A DNA stretch of 64,000 nt, taken from positions 7,936,850 to 8,000,849 of the forward strand of contig NC_050102.1 in the NCBI RefSeq assembly GCF_902167145.1, given 5' to 3'. The stretch comes from Zea mays. Its lineage: Eukaryota; Streptophyta; Magnoliopsida; Poales; Poaceae. The translations under genes and the position numbers were made by a program. The notes below the pieces were generated by a model that did not search any database, had not been told where the DNA came from, and worked only from the letters and a program-made list of their open reading frames with translations. Shown here in pieces: positions 43,759 to 55,921 of this stretch; the stretch's first letter is position 1; each line of letters begins with the position of its first letter.

Positions 43759-44995
43759 TGAAAGGGAAATAGTCTCAACATTTCCTATAATAGATTTTGG
43801 TGTTTGACGACCATCACAAACCTTGTGGACTAACCAATTTGCCTAGTTGATCATTTCACAGGTGCATAAGTTCATCTACAACTCTTCTAAGTCGACTGTC
43901 CGGAATACCGTAGATTATTATGGACAGGAGAAGCTTTTTGGAAAAACAGACTAAGCGCGGACTGTCCGCGACACCAGGATGACCCTTGGACAGAACCAAT
44001 GCAAAAATCCAAGTCTACACTACGGACCTTCCGGAGGAAAAGCAAGCACCGTCCGAGACCACGCGCGGACCGTCCGGCCTCAGGCGCGGACCGTCCGGCC
44101 TCAGGCGCGGACCGTTCGATAGGTGAGGAATAGAAAAACCCGAAGGTGATGGGTTCGGTAAAATGAATTATAGCGTCCTCGCGGACCGTCTGGGGTGCAC
44201 GGCCGGACCGTCCACGACTGCCTTTATCTGACATCTGACGACGCATTAAATGCAAAATAGCCGTTGCTATAGCCGTTACTGCTGACCGTTGCGTTTTCAG
44301 CCGTTGATGTGCAGGGGCGGACCGCCCGGACCAGGGGCGCGGACCGTCCGCGGTTGGCAGAATTGGAGCAACGGCTAGGAAGTGGTTGGTGGCTATAAAT
44401 ACAACCCCAACCACCTCCATTCAATTCATCCAAGCATTCCAATCCTCTACATTCAATACAAGAGCTAGAAATCCATTCCAAGACACAATCAAAGCTTCAA
44501 TCTCTCCAAGTTCCACAATTGAGACAAGTGATCATTAGTGATTAGTGACTTGAGAGAGAGAGAGAGAGAGTGATCCGTGTGTTATTTGTCGCTCTTGTCG
44601 CTTGGTGTTTGCAATCGTGCTTTCTTCTTCCTCATTCTTATTCTTCAAGTGACTTGTAATCAAAGCAAGAGACACCAATTGTGTGGTGGTCCTTGTGGGG
44701 TCTAAGTGACCCATTTGATTAAGGAGAAAGCTCACTCGGTCTAGGTGACCGTTTGAGAGAGGGAAAGGGTTGAAAGAGACCCAGTCTTTGTGACCACCTC
44801 AACGGGGAGTAGGTTTGCAAGAACCAAACCTCGGTAAAACAAATCACCGTGTCATCCGCTTTCATTTGCTTGTGATTTGTTTTTTGCCCTCTCTTTCGGA
44901 CTCGATTATATTTCTAACGTTAACTCGGCTTGTAGATTGTGCTTAAAGTTCATAAATTTTAGATTTGCCTATTCACCCCCTCTAGGCGACTTTCA
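43759..44995 (+). repeat. Sirevirus Q LTR (1237 bp), shared between P 3' region and Q interior
   Basis: Starts TGAAAGGGAAATAGTCTC and ends GGCGACTTTCA. It has a 3' region with purine tract on its left and a primer site on its right, so it acts as 3' LTR to the left and 5' LTR to the right. It has three GCGCGGACCGTCCGG-type units near 44065-44115, one more than the solo LTR, and a longer GA run (about 44551-44569). TATA is at 44394-44401. No target duplication flanks it. Confidence 0.88.
44394..44401 (+). promoter_or_regulatory. TATA box of the Q LTR
   Basis: GGTGGCTATAAATACAACC, conserved with the solo LTR. Confidence 0.65.
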
Positions 44996-44997
44996 AT

Positions 44998-45009
44998 TGG
45001 TATCAGAGC
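44998..45009 (+). other. Primer-binding site of Q
   Basis: TGGTATCAGAGC, the exact iMet tRNA type, two bases after the LTR. Confidence 0.85.
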
Positions 45010-45043
45010 CCGGTACTTCATTAGAGTCTAACCACTCAAAGTG

Positions 45044-47671
45044 ATGTCGGGAGCATTCGCCAAGAGGGAGATAGGGACCGGCGGTGACAAGTCCGCAAGC
45101 TCGGGGAGAACCCATTCAAGGGAGTCCGGCCACAAGCACAAGGAGGAATCCTCTTCCTCCATCAAGTCACAACGGAGAGGTGACAAGAAGAAGAAGATGA
45201 AGAAAGTGGTCTACTAAGAGACCGACTCTTCGTCACCCTCCACATCCGGCTCTGAATCGACGTCCGCCACTTCTAAGCGCCATGAGCGCAAGAAGTATAG
45301 TAAGATGCCCCTCCGCTATCCTCGTATTTCAAAACACACTCCATTACTTTCTGTCCCATTAGGCAAACCACCGGTTTTTGAAGGTGAAGATTATTCTATG
45401 TGGAGTGATAAAATGAGGCATCACCTAACCTCACTCCACAAAAACATATGGGATATTGTTGAGTATGGAGCACAGGTACCGAAGAAAGGGGACAAGGACT
45501 ATGATTCAGAGGAGGTCGACCAAATCCGGCACTTCAACTCCCAAGCCACCACTATACTCCTCGCCTCTCTAAGTCGAGAGGAGTATAATAAGGTGCAAGG
45601 GTTGAAGAGTGCCAAAGAGATTTGGGACGTGCTCAAGACCACGCACGAAGGAGATGAGGTGACCAAGATCACCAAGCGGGAAACGACCGAGGGGGAGCTC
45701 GGTTGATTCATGCTCAACGAAGGAGAGGAGCCACAAGCCATGTACAACCGGCTCAAGACCTTGGTGAATCAAGTGCGCAACCTCGGGAGCACAAAATGGG
45801 ATGACCATGAAATGGTCAAGGTTATTCTAAGATCACTCATTTTTCTTAATCCTACTCAAGTTCAATTAATTCGTGGTGATCCTAGATATAAGCTAATGTC
45901 TCCCGAGGAGGTTATAGGAAAGTTTGTGAGCTTTGAATTGATGATCAAAGGCTCCAAACAAATCATCGAGCGAGGCGCCACCTCCACACCCGAGGTGCAA
46001 CCCATCGCATTCAAAGCGACGGAAGAGAAGAAAGAAGGGTCTACGTCAAGTAGGCTCCCCATCGATGCCTCTAAGCTCGACAATGAGGAGATGGCGCTAA
46101 TCATCAAAAGCTTTCGCCAAATCCTCAAGCAAAGGAAGGGGAGAGATTACAAGCCCCGTTCCAAGAAAGTTTGCTTCAAGTGTGGTAAGCCCGGTCATTT
46201 TATTGCTAAATGTCCATTATCAAGTGATAGTGACAGGGGCGACGACAAGAAGGGAAGAAGGAAGGAAAAGAAGAAGTATTACAAGAAGGGCGGCGATGCC
46301 ACGTGTGTCGGGAATGGGACTCCGATGAGAGCTCCACCGACTCCTCCTCCGACGAGGACGCCGCCAACATCGCCATCACCAAAGGCCTTCTCTTCCCCAA
46401 CATCAGCCACAAGTGCCTCATGGCAAAGGACGACAAAAAGAAAAAGGTAAAATCTAGAGCTTCTACTAAATATGCAACATCTAGTGATGAGGCTAGCTCT
46501 AGTGATGATGAGGATGATTTGCTTACTCTTTTTGCCAACCTTAACATGCAACAAAAGGAGAAGTTAAATGAATTGACTAGTTCTATTCATGAGAAGGATG
46601 AACTTTTGGATAGCCAAGAGGACTTCCTTATTAAGGAAAATAAAAAACATGTTAAGGTGAAAAATGCTTATGCTCGGGAAGTAGAGAAATGTGAAAAATT
46701 AACTAGTGAGTTTAGCATTTGCCATGACACTATCTCTAACCTTAGAATTGAAAATGCCAAATTAATTGCTAAGGTTGAGAAATCAAATGTTTGTGATGAT
46801 TCCCTTGTCAACCTTAAAAATGATAATGCTAGTTTAATTGCTAAGATTGACAAGTTGAATGAATCAATTTCTAGCCTTAAGATTGAGAATGATAAATTAA
46901 TTACTAAGGCTAAGAATTTAAATGTTTGCAATGATATTGTTTCCAATCTTAGAAATGAGAATGCTATTTTACCTGCTAAGATTGATGAATTAAATGTTTG
47001 CAAACCCTCTACATCCACCGTTGAGCATGTGTCTATTTGCATGAGATGTAGAGACATTAATGTTGATGCTATCCATGATCACCTAGCTTTAATTAAACAA
47101 CAAGATGATCACATAGCTCAACTTAGTGCTAAAATTAATGAGCATGAGATAGAAAATGAAAATTTTAAATTTGCTAGAAGTATGCTCTATAATGGGAGAC
47201 GCCCTGGCATTAAGGATGGCACTGGCTTCCAACAGGGAGACAATGTCAAGCTTAATGCCCCTAAACGATTGTCTAATTTTGTAAAGGGCAAGGCTCCCAT
47301 GGCTCAGGATAACAAGGGTTACATTTTATATCCTGCTGGTTATCCTGAGCACAAGATTAGGAGAATTCATGCTAAAAAGACTCACTTTGTTTCCCATCAT
47401 GCTTTTATGTATAAGAGTGAGGCTTCTAGCTCTAGGCATTCGACTTATGTTAAAATGCCTAAAAAGAAATCTCCTATTGCATCAAATGAACCTAATATTT
47501 CATTTAAGACTTTTGGTGCTTCTTATGTGCTTACTAACAAATCAGGCAAAGTAGTTGCCAAATATGTTGGGGGCAAACACAAGGGCTCTAAGACTTATGT
47601 TTGGGTACCCAAGGTGCTTGTTTCTAATGTGAAAGGACCCAAGACCGTTTGGGTACCTAAGAACAAGGCTG
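45044..47671 (+). pseudogene. Sirevirus Q gag
   Basis: The ATG at 45044 opens a frame with a Lys/Ser-rich N-terminus, the conserved Gag domain (PLGKPPVFEGEDYSMWSDKM) and an intact zinc knuckle (CFKCGKPGHFIAKC). It is interrupted by TAA at 45215-45217, TGA at 45704-45706 and a one-base deletion near 46300. After that the frame from 46303 is open through the long coiled-coil region (repeated units of the type LRNENA.L.AKI.ELN) to WVPKNKAET. It is less decayed than P's gag. In this copy the gag and pol frames are fused in phase. Confidence 0.85.
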
Positions 47672-48232
47672 AAACTTGTTTTGTAGGTTTATGCATCCGG
47701 GGCTCAAGTTGGATCATTGATAGCGGGTGCACAAACCACATGACTGGGGAGAAAAGGATGTTCTCCTCCTTTGAGAAAAACCAAGATCCCCAAAGAGCTA
47801 TCACATTCGGGGATGGAAATCAAGGTTTGGTCAAAGGACTTGGTAAAATTGCTATATCTCCTGACCATTCTATTTCCAATGTTTTTCTTGTAGATTCTTT
47901 AGATTACAACTTGCTTTCAGTTTCTCAATTATGCAAAATGGGCTACAATTGTCTTTTTACGGATATAGGTGTTACTGTCTTTAGAAGAAGTGATGATTCA
48001 ATAGCATTTAAGGGAGTACTCGAGGGTCAGCTATACTTAGTTGATTTCAATAGAGCTGAACTCGATACTTGCTTAATTGCTAAGACTAATATGGGTTGGC
48101 TCTGGCATCGCCGACTAGCCCACGTTGGGATGAAGAATCTTCACAAGCTTCTAAAGGGAGAACACATTTCGGGACTAACAAATGTTCATTTTGAGAAAGA
48201 CAGGGTTTGTAGTGCATTTCAAGCAGGGAAGC
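47672..48232 (+). pseudogene. Sirevirus Q pol, part 1 (protease and integrase zinc region)
   Basis: Runs in the same frame as gag with no stop between: [20 protein letters not shown] (protease), [15 protein letters not shown], then [20 protein letters not shown]. The last zinc-binding Cys of the integrase HHCC domain is changed (CSAF where P has CSAC). Coding stops at GAAGC (48228-48232), where element C is inserted. It resumes at 57177. Confidence 0.87.
48228..48232. other. Target site duplication GAAGC (left of C)
   Basis: GAAGC at 48228-48232 and 57172-57176. Removing C restores the QAGK/QVG frame seen in P and C. Confidence 0.95.
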
Positions 48233-49485
48233 TGAGAGCACCTAGAGGGGGGGGGGTGAATAGGTGATCCTGTAAACTTCAAAACTTAAGCCACAAAACT
48301 TTGATTAAGTGTTAGCACAGTTAATGCCAAGTGGCTAGAGAGAAGATCTTGCACAATAGGATAATCACACGGAGTTCAACACAGAGAAGACACAGTGATT
48401 TATCCCGTGGTTCGACCAAGTACAAAACTTGCCTACTCCACGTTGTGGCGTCCCAACGGACGAGAGTTGCACTCAACTCCTCTCAAGTGATCCAATGATC
48501 AACTTGAATACCACAGTGTTATGCTTTTCCTTTCAATTTCCCGTTTGCGAGGAATCTCCACAACTTGGAGTCTCTCGCCCTTACACTTGAGATTCACAAA
48601 GAAATACGGAGTAAGAGAGGGAAGCAACACACACAAATCCACAGAAAAATGCGCACACACACGGCCAAGAATCGAGCTCAAAAGACTATCCCAAAGTTCT
48701 CACTAGAACGGAGCTCGAATCACTTAGAATGACAAACGAATGCGCAAAGACTGAGTGTGGATGATCAAGAATGCTCTAAGGTTGCTTGGTCTACTCCTCC
48801 ATGCGCCTAGGGGTCCCTTTTATAGCCCCAAGGCAGCTAGGAGCCGTTGAGAGCAATTCCAGAAGGCCAAACTTGCCTTCTGTCGTCGGGTGCACCGGAC
48901 AGTCCGGTGCACACCGGACACTGTCCGGTGCCCGATTTCCTTCCTTAAACAGCGCAGTCGACCGTTGCAGATGCGGGAGCCGTTGGCGCACCGGACATGT
49001 CCGGTGCACACCGGACAGTCCGGTGCCCCTTCCCGACCGTTGGCTCGGCCATGTGTCCCGCGCAGATCGCGCGGCCGACCGTTGGCCCGGCCGACCGTTG
49101 GCTCACCGGACAGTCCGGTGCACACCGGACAGTCCGGTGAATTTTAGCCGTACGCCGTCGGCGAATTCCCGAGAGCGGCCTGTTCGGCCGAGGCAGCCTG
49201 GCGCACCGGACACTATCCGGTGCACCACCGGACAGTCCGGTGCCCCAGACCGAAACAGCCCCTTGGCTGTACACAACCACCTTTTTCCTTTTCTTTTTCT
49301 TCCTGTTTCCAATACTTAGACAAGTATATTAGTACACAAAACCAATGTACTAAGACTTAGAAACATACCTTTGCTCTTGATTTGCACTTTGTTCATCCAT
49401 TGCATAAATTCACATTTTAAGCACTTGAGTTGGCACTCAATCACCAAAATACTTAGAAATGGCCCAAGGGCACATTTCCCTTTCA
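48233..49485 (-). repeat. 3' LTR of C (1253 bp)
   Basis: On the plus strand it starts TGAGAGCACCTAGAGG and ends TTTCCCTTTCA. It carries eight CACCGGACAGTCCGGTG-type palindromes in four pairs (about 48894-49245) upstream of a minus-strand TATA box at 48816-48824. Cys/Arg/Ser-rich ORFs over this region on both strands are repeat shadows. Confidence 0.93.
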
Positions 49486-50281
49486 ATCTCCCCCTTTTTG
49501 GTGATTTATGCCAACACAACATAAGGCAACTAGAACAAGTGCGAAATCACTTCAAATAACACTCAAATTGATTTTGACTCAATTTTGGCATATATGGATC
49601 ATCCTTTGCCACCACTTGGTTTGTTTTTGCAAATCAAACTTAGATCTCTATCTCTAAGTCAAACACACATGTTGAAGCATAAAGAGAGTCATTCCAAAAG
49701 AGATTGATCAAAGATTTCAAAAAACTTCCCCTATTTCCCATAATCAACACTTCTCCCCACAAGAAGCCAACTTTTGACAGGAGAGACAATAAGAGACAAT
49801 AAAAGAGTTTGACAAAACAAAAACTCTATTCTACTATTTTCAAAATCTCTCAAGTGGTAGCTGATCCATTTATCGCTTTGGCCTTTATTTTCTCCCCCTT
49901 TGGCATCAAGCACCAAAACGGGATCAATCTTGGCCCTTTAACCCCATTGCCTCACCAAAGTCTTCAATTAAGAGCAAATGGCAATAAGATTTCATGAGAT
50001 GAACTTGGAATAAGTTACCCTCTCATCAGAGTGCAGTGGAAGTCTTTCATGGTCCAAGTCCACCTTTTCCCTTTCAGTCCTCCTCCGAGACTAAATCATC
50101 AACTCAAGCACATGGTTAGTCTCAAAGGGTCAAGTTGTAACACATCTCCCCCTAAACATGTGCATCACTTTGCAACGGACTTGTGAGGTCCAGGGATTGT
50201 TTGTACAACTTGAGCACCATAATTAGCAACAAAATGCAAAAAGGAACATGATCAAAAACATAAAGACATGTATGCTACAAT
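49486..50281 (-). other. 3' non-coding region of C with purine tracts
   Basis: No gene. On the minus strand a purine tract AAAAAGGGGGAGAT precedes the 3' LTR. Further internal tracts such as AAAGGGGGAGAAAATA (near 49893) and TTAGGGGGAGATG (near 50146) repeat it. A palindromic GGCATAAATCACC flanks the last tract. These are the conserved Sirevirus non-coding motifs. Confidence 0.75.
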
Positions 50282-53200
50282 TCAATCCAGGTTCCGCGAA
50301 TCTAAGACATTTAGCTCACTACGCAACCTGCAAAAGGTCTTCTCATCTAGAGGCTTAGTGAAGATATCGGCTAGCTGGTTCTCGGTGCTAACATGAAACA
50401 CTTCGATATCTCCCTTTTGCTGGTGGTCTCTCAAAAAGTGATGCCGGATGTCTATGTGCTTTGTGCGGCTGTGCTCAACAGGATTCTCCGCCATGCGGAT
50501 AGCACTCTCATTGTCACATAGGAGTGGGACTTTGCTCAGATTGTAGCCAAAGTCCCGGAGGGTTTGCCTCATCCAAAGTAGTTGAGCGCAACACTGACCT
50601 GCGGCAACGTACTCGGCCTCAGCGGTGGATAGGGCAACGGAGGTTTGTTTCTTAGAGTTCCATGACACCAGGGACCTTCCTAAGAATTGGCACGTCCCCG
50701 ATGTACTCTTCCTATCGACCTTACATCCAGCATAGTCGGAGTCTGAGTATCCAACTAAGTCAAAGGTAGACCCCTTTGGATACCAGAGCCCGAAGCAAGG
50801 CGTAGCAACCAAATATCTAAGAATTCGCTTTACCGCCACTAAGTGACACTCCTTAGGATCGGATTGAAATCTAGCACACATGCATACACTAAGCATAATA
50901 TCCGGTCTACTAGCACATAAGTAAAGCAAAGAACCTATCATTGACCGGTATGCTTTTTGATCAACGGACTTACCTCCTTTGTTGAGGTCGGTGTGTCCGT
51001 CGGTCCCCATCGGAGTCTTTGCGGGCTTGGCGTCCTTCATCTCAAACCGCTTTAGCAGATCTTGCGTGTACTTCGTTTGGGAGATGAAGGTGCCGTCCTT
51101 GAGTTGCTTCACTTGGAACCCAAGGAAGTAGTTCAACTCGCCCATCATCGACATCTCGAATTTCTGCGTCATCACCCTGCTAAACTCTTCACAAGACTTT
51201 TGGTTAGTAGAACCAAATATTATGTCATCGACATAAATTTGGCACACAAACAAATCACCATTACAAGTCTTAGTAAAAAGAGTTGGATCGGCTTTCCCAA
51301 CCTTGAAAGCATTAGCAACTAAGAAATCTCTAAGGCATTCATACCATGCTCTTGGGGCTTGCTTAAGTCCATAGAGCGCCTTAGAGAGCTTACACACATG
51401 GTCGGGATACCGTTCATCCTTGAAGCCAGGGGGTTGCTCCACGTACACCTCCTCCTTGATTGGCCCGTTGAGGAAGGCGCTCTTCACATCCATTTGGTAC
51501 AACCTGAAAGAATGGTGAGCGGCATATGCTAGCAAGATTCGAATTGACTCTAGCCTAGCCACAGGAGCAAAAGTCTCCTCGAAATCCAAACCTGCGACTT
51601 GGGCATAACCTTTTGCCACAAGTCGAGCCTTGTTTCTCGTCACCACCCCGTGCTCGTCCTGTTTGTTGCGGAACACCCACTTGGTTCCCACAACATTTTG
51701 CTTCGGACGAGGCACCAGCGTCCAAACTTCATTTCTCTTGAAGTTGTTGAGCTCCTCCTGCATGGCCAACACCCAGTCCGGATCTAGCAAGGCCTCCTCT
51801 ACCCTGAAAGGCTCAATAGAAGAGACAAAGGAGTAATGCTCACAAAAATTAACTAATCGAGAACGAGTAGTTACTCCCTTGCTAATGTCACCCAGAATTT
51901 GGTCGACAGGATGATCCCTTTGAATCATCGCTCGAACTTGGGTTGGAGGTGCAGGTTGCGCATCTTCCTCCATCACATGATCATCTTGTGCTCCCCCTTG
52001 ATCACACGCCTCCTGTTGATGAACCTGTTCATCATCTTGAGTTGGGGGTAGCACCATAGTTGAGGAAGATGGTTGATCTCGTTCATCTTGTTCCTGTGGC
52101 CGCACTTCTCCAATCGCCATGGTTCGTATAGCGGCCGTCGGAACATCTTCTTCATCTACATCATCACAATCAACAACTTGCTCTCTTGGAGAGCCATTAG
52201 TCTCATCAAATACAACGTCGCTAGAAACTTCAACCAAACCCGATGATTTGTTGAAGACTCTATACTCCTTTGTATTTGAGTCATAACCTAACAAAAACCC
52301 TTCTACAACTTTGGGAGCAAATTTAGAATTTCTACCCTTCTTCACTAGAATGTAGCACTTGCTCCCAAATACACGAAAGTACGATACATTGGGTTTGTTA
52401 CCGGTTAGAAGCTCATATGACGTCTTCTTGAGGAGGTGGTGAAGGTAGACCCTGTTGATGGCGTGGCAAGCCGTGTTCACGGCTTCCGACCAAAAACGCT
52501 CGGGGGTCTTGAATTCTCCAAGCATAGTCCTCGCCATGTCGATTAGCGTCCTGTTCTTCCTCTCTACCACACCATTTTGCTGTGGTGTGTAGGGAGCGGA
52601 GAACTCATGCTTGATCCCTTCCTCCTCAAGGAACTCCTCCACTTGAAGGTTCTTGAACTCGGACCCGTTGTCGCTTCTTATCTTCTTCACCTTGAGCTCA
52701 AACTCATTTTGAGCTCTCCTGAGGAAGCGCTTGAGGGTCCCTTGGGTTTCAGACTTATCCTGCAAAAAGAATACCCAAGTGAAGCGGGAAAAGTCATCAA
52801 CAATGACTAGACCATACTTACTTCCTCCTATACTCAAATAGGCGACGGGTCCGAAGAGGTCCATATGCAGCAGCTCCAGGGGTCTTGAAGTGGTCATCAC
52901 ATTCTTGCTGTGATGTGCTCCTCCCACTTGTTTACCTGCTTGACAAGCTGCACAAGGTCTATCTTTTTCGAATTGCACGTTAGTCAAACCTATCACGTGT
53001 TCTCCCTTTAGAAGCTTGTGATGGTTCTTCATCCCCACATGTGCTAAGCGGCGATGCCACAGCCAGCCCATGCTAGTCTTAGCTATTAAGCATGCATCTA
53101 GACCGGCCTCTTCTTTTGCAAAATCAACTAAATAAAGTTTGTCGTCTAATACACCCTTAAAAGCTAGTGAACCATCACTTCTTCTAAAGACAGACACATC

Positions 53201-53488
53201 TACATTTGTAAATAGACAGTTATATCCCATATGACATAATTGACTAACAGATAGCAAATTATATCCAAGACTCTCCACTAAGAACACATTAGAGATAGAA
53301 TGCTCATTGGAGATTGCAATTTTACCTAGCCCTTTTACCTTGCCTTGATTCCCATCACCGAATATAATTGAATCTTGGGAATCCTTATTCTTGACGTAGG
53401 AGGTGAACATCTTCTTCTCCCCCGTCATATGGTTTGTGCATCCGCTGTCGATAATCCAGCTTGAACCCCCGGATGCATAAACCTGCAA
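50282..53488 (-). CDS. Sirevirus C pol polyprotein (protease, integrase, RT, RNase H)
   Basis: 1068 codons without a stop. Protease motif [17 protein letters not shown] at residues 9-25. Integrase zinc region ([20 protein letters not shown] and CAACQAGK, about 145-190). Integrase core with Asp near 210 (MDLFGP), Asp near 276 (RSDNGSEF) and Glu near 309 ([10 protein letters not shown]). RT from about 590 ([20 protein letters not shown]) with YVDDIIFG at about 752. RNase H from about 910 ([22 protein letters not shown]), ending LDSRNLD. There is no ATG at the front; the frame overlaps the end of gag in the +1 phase, so synthesis needs frameshifting or another route. All catalytic motifs look intact. 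It works in the virus-like particle and nucleus. Confidence 0.93.
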   Translation of the reverse strand: MQVYASGGSSWIIDSGCTNHMTGEKKMFTSYVKNKDSQDSIIFGDGNQGKVKGLGKIAISNEHSISNVFLVESLGYNLLSVSQLCHMGYNCLFTNVDVSVFRRSDGSLAFKGVLDDKLYLVDFAKEEAGLDACLIAKTSMGWLWHRRLAHVGMKNHHKLLKGEHVIGLTNVQFEKDRPCAACQAGKQVGGAHHSKNVMTTSRPLELLHMDLFGPVAYLSIGGSKYGLVIVDDFSRFTWVFFLQDKSETQGTLKRFLRRAQNEFELKVKKIRSDNGSEFKNLQVEEFLEEEGIKHEFSAPYTPQQNGVVERKNRTLIDMARTMLGEFKTPERFWSEAVNTACHAINRVYLHHLLKKTSYELLTGNKPNVSYFRVFGSKCYILVKKGRNSKFAPKVVEGFLLGYDSNTKEYRVFNKSSGLVEVSSDVVFDETNGSPREQVVDCDDVDEEDVPTAAIRTMAIGEVRPQEQDERDQPSSSTMVLPPTQDDEQVHQQEACDQGGAQDDHVMEEDAQPAPPTQVRAMIQRDHPVDQILGDISKGVTTRSRLVNFCEHYSFVSSIEPFRVEEALLDPDWVLAMQEELNNFKRNEVWTLVPRPKQNVVGTKWVFRNKQDEHGVVTRNKARLVAKGYAQVAGLDFEETFAPVARLESIRILLAYAAHHSFRLYQMDVKSAFLNGPIKEEVYVEQPPGFKDERYPDHVCKLSKALYGLKQAPRAWYECLRDFLVANAFKVGKADPTLFTKTCNGDLFVCQIYVDDIIFGSTNQKSCEEFSRVMTQKFEMSMMGELNYFLGFQVKQLKDGTFISQTKYTQDLLKRFEMKDAKPAKTPMGTDGHTDLNKGGKSVDQKAYRSMIGSLLYLCASRPDIMLSVCMCARFQSDPKECHLVAVKRILRYLVATPCFGLWYPKGSTFDLVGYSDSDYAGCKVDRKSTSGTCQFLGRSLVSWNSKKQTSVALSTAEAEYVAAGQCCAQLLWMRQTLRDFGYNLSKVPLLCDNESAIRMAENPVEHSRTKHIDIRHHFLRDHQQKGDIEVFHVSTENQLADIFTKPLDEKTFCRLRSELNVLDSRNLD

Positions 53489-53495
53489 GACAAAT

Positions 53496-55871
53496 TTAGG
53501 CTTGGGACTTAGGTACCCAACTCTTGTTGGGTCCTACAAGGTTAGTCACAATTGTCTTAGGGACCCAAATGCAAGTTTTATCACCCTTGCATTTTGCCCC
53601 TAACTTCCTAGCAATCACCTTTCTATCCTTTCTACAAATTGTAAAGGAAGCATTTAAAGCATGATATATTGTAGAAGGCTCATTAACTTTCCTAGGAATA
53701 TTAAAAACATTTCTCCTAGGCGTATTATGAACAATATTCCTTCTACCAACAAATTTATCATGCACATATGAAGAACTAGAATCAAACATAGCATGAGAAA
53801 AATCATCGTAAGCATTATAACTCCTATAAGCATTTCTAGTTTGTCTCCTATCATGATACAAAAAGGCATGATTCTTTTTAGCACTAGTAGCCATAGGGGC
53901 CTTCCCTTTCTCCTTGGCGGAGATGGGAGCCTTATGGCTTGTCAAGTTCTTGGCTTCCCTTTTGTAGCCAAGTCCATCCTTAATTGAGGGGTGTCTACCG
54001 ATCGTGTAGGCATCCCTTGCAAATTTTAGTTTATCAAATTCATTCTTGCTAGTCTTAAGTTGGGCATTAAGACTAGCCAATTCCTCAGTTAGTTTGGAAA
54101 TTGAAACTAAATGATCACTACAGGCATCAACATCGAAATCTTTGCACCTAGTGCAAATCTCAACATGTTCTACACAAGATGTTGATTTACTAGATTTTTC
54201 TAGTTTAGTATTTAAATCATCATTTATGCTCTTTAAACTAGCAATTGAATCATGACATGTAGACAACTCACAAGAAAGCATTTCATTTCTCTTAATCTCT
54301 AATGCAAGTGATTTTTGTGCTTCTACAAACTTGTCATGTTCTTCATACAACAAATCCTCTTGCCTTTCTAAAAGCACATTCTTATCATTCAAGGCATCAA
54401 TCAATTCATTGATTTTGTCTATCTTAGATCTATCTAAGCCCTTGAATAAGCATGAATAGTCTATGTCATCATCATCACTAGACTCATTATCACTAGAAGA
54501 AGCATAAGTGGAGTCTCGAGTACTCACCTTCTTCTCCCTTGCCATAAGGCATGTGTGACGCTCGTTGGGGAAGAGGGATGACTTGTTGAAGGCGGTGGCG
54601 GCGAGTCCTTCATTGTCGGAGTCGGAGGAGCAATCCGAATCCCACTCCTTTCCGATGTGTGCCTCGCCCTTGGCCTTCTTGTAATTCTTCTTCTTTTCCC
54701 TCTTGTTCCCCTGTTCCTGGTCACTATCGTTATCGGGGCAGTTAGCGATAAAATGACCAATCTTACCGCACTTGAAGCATGAGCGCTTCCCCTTTGTCTT
54801 GGTCTTGCTTGGCTGCCCCTTGTGACCTTTTAGCACCGTCTTGAAGCGTTTGATGATGAGAGCCATCTCTTCATCATTAAGTCCGGCCGCCTCAATTTGT
54901 GCCACCTTGCTAGGTAGCGCCTCCTTGCTTCTTGTTGCCTTGAGAGCAAGGGGTTGATGCTCGTTGATCGGTCCATTCAAGGCGTCGTCCACGTATCTTG
55001 CCTCCTTGATCATCATCCGCCCGCTTACGAATTTTCCGAGTACCTCCTCGGGCGTCATCTTCGTGTACCTGGGATTCTCACGAATATTGTTCACGAGATG
55101 AGGATCAAGAACGGTGAATGACCTTAGCATTAGGCGGACGACATCGTGATCCGTCCATCGCGTGCTTCCGTAGCTCCTTATTTTGTTGATAAGGGTCTTG
55201 AGCCGGTTGTATGTTTGGGTTGGCTCCTCGCCCCTTATCATTGCAAACCTTCCAAGCTCGCCCTCCACCAACTCCATTTTGGTGAGCATGGTGATGTCGT
55301 TCCCCTCGTGAGAAATCTTGAGGGTGTCCCATATCTGCTTGGCATTGTCCAAGCCGCTCACCTTATTGTACTCATCCCTGCACAAAGAGGCTAGCAACAC
55401 AGTAGTAGCTTGTGCATTTTTATGAATTTGTTCATTAATAAACATAGGGCTATCCGAGCTATCAAATTTCATTCCATTCTCTACGATCTCCCATATGCTT
55501 GGATGGAGAGAGAATAAATGACTACGCATTTTGTGACTCCAAAATCCGTAGTCCTCCCCATCAAAGTGTGGAGGTTTGCCGAGAGGAATGGAAAGCAAAT
55601 GCGAATTCGAACTATGTGGAATACGAGAATAGTCAAATGAAAAGTTCGAATTGACCGTCTTCCTGTAGTCGTTGTCGTCGTCCTTTTGAGAAGAAGAGGA
55701 TTCGTCGCTGTCGTAGTAGACGATCTCCTTGATGCGCCTTGTCTTCTTCTTCTTCCCATCTTTGCGCTTGTGGCCCGAGCCAGAGTCATTGGATTTGTCA
55801 TCTTTTGGCTCGTTGACGAAGGACTCCTTTTCCTTGTCGTTGATCATGATTCCCTTCCCCTTAGGATCCAT
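53496..55871 (-). CDS. Sirevirus C Gag
   Basis: 791 codons from the ATG at 55871 ([18 protein letters not shown]). Order: Lys/Asp/Ser-rich N-terminus (1-80); conserved Gag domain (about 90-260, with [20 protein letters not shown]); one CCHC zinc knuckle ([14 protein letters not shown], about 365-378); Lys-rich linker; coiled coil (about 490-640); and a C-terminal part ending WVPKSQA. It is long compared with ordinary copia Gag, which is usual for Sireviruses. The start lies about 50 bp after the 5' LTR and shortly after the primer site. The stop is TAA at 53496-53498, next to the start of the pol frame. Confidence 0.93.
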   Translation of the reverse strand: MDPKGKGIMINDKEKESFVNEPKDDKSNDSGSGHKRKDGKKKKTRRIKEIVYYDSDESSSSQKDDDNDYRKTVNSNFSFDYSRIPHSSNSHLLSIPLGKPPHFDGEDYGFWSHKMRSHLFSLHPSIWEIVENGMKFDSSDSPMFINEQIHKNAQATTVLLASLCRDEYNKVSGLDNAKQIWDTLKISHEGNDITMLTKMELVEGELGRFAMIRGEEPTQTYNRLKTLINKIRSYGSTRWTDHDVVRLMLRSFTVLDPHLVNNIRENPRYTKMTPEEVLGKFVSGRMMIKEARYVDDALNGPINEHQPLALKATRSKEALPSKVAQIEAAGLNDEEMALIIKRFKTVLKGHKGQPSKTKTKGKRSCFKCGKIGHFIANCPDNDSDQEQGNKREKKKNYKKAKGEAHIGKEWDSDCSSDSDNEGLAATAFNKSSLFPNERHTCLMAREKKVSTRDSTYASSSDNESSDDDDIDYSCLFKGLDRSKIDKINELIDALNDKNVLLERQEDLLYEEHDKFVEAQKSLALEIKRNEMLSCELSTCHDSIASLKSINDDLNTKLEKSSKSTSCVEHVEICTRCKDFDVDACSDHLVSISKLTEELASLNAQLKTSKNEFDKLKFARDAYTIGRHPSIKDGLGYKREAKNLTSHKAPISAKEKGKAPMATSAKKNHAFLYHDRRQTRNAYRSYNAYDDFSHAMFDSSSSYVHDKFVGRRNIVHNTPRRNVFNIPRKVNEPSTIYHALNASFTICRKDRKVIARKLGAKCKGDKTCIWVPKTIVTNLVGPNKSWVPKSQA

Positions 55872-55907
55872 CTCTTCGGGCGATTAGTCCCTTTCTTGAA
55901 GAGAACG

Positions 55908-55919
55908 GCTCTGATACCA
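55908..55919 (-). other. Primer-binding site of C
   Basis: On the minus strand TGGTATCAGAGC, iMet type, two bases after the 5' LTR end. Confidence 0.9.
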
Positions 55920-55921
55920 AT

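Noticed and set aside
48786..49319. 177-codon Cys/Arg-rich ORF (also 56472-57005) and overlapping ORFs in other frames
   Set aside because: This is the palindrome array of the C LTR; all six frames stay open because of repeat composition, and there is no protein family match.
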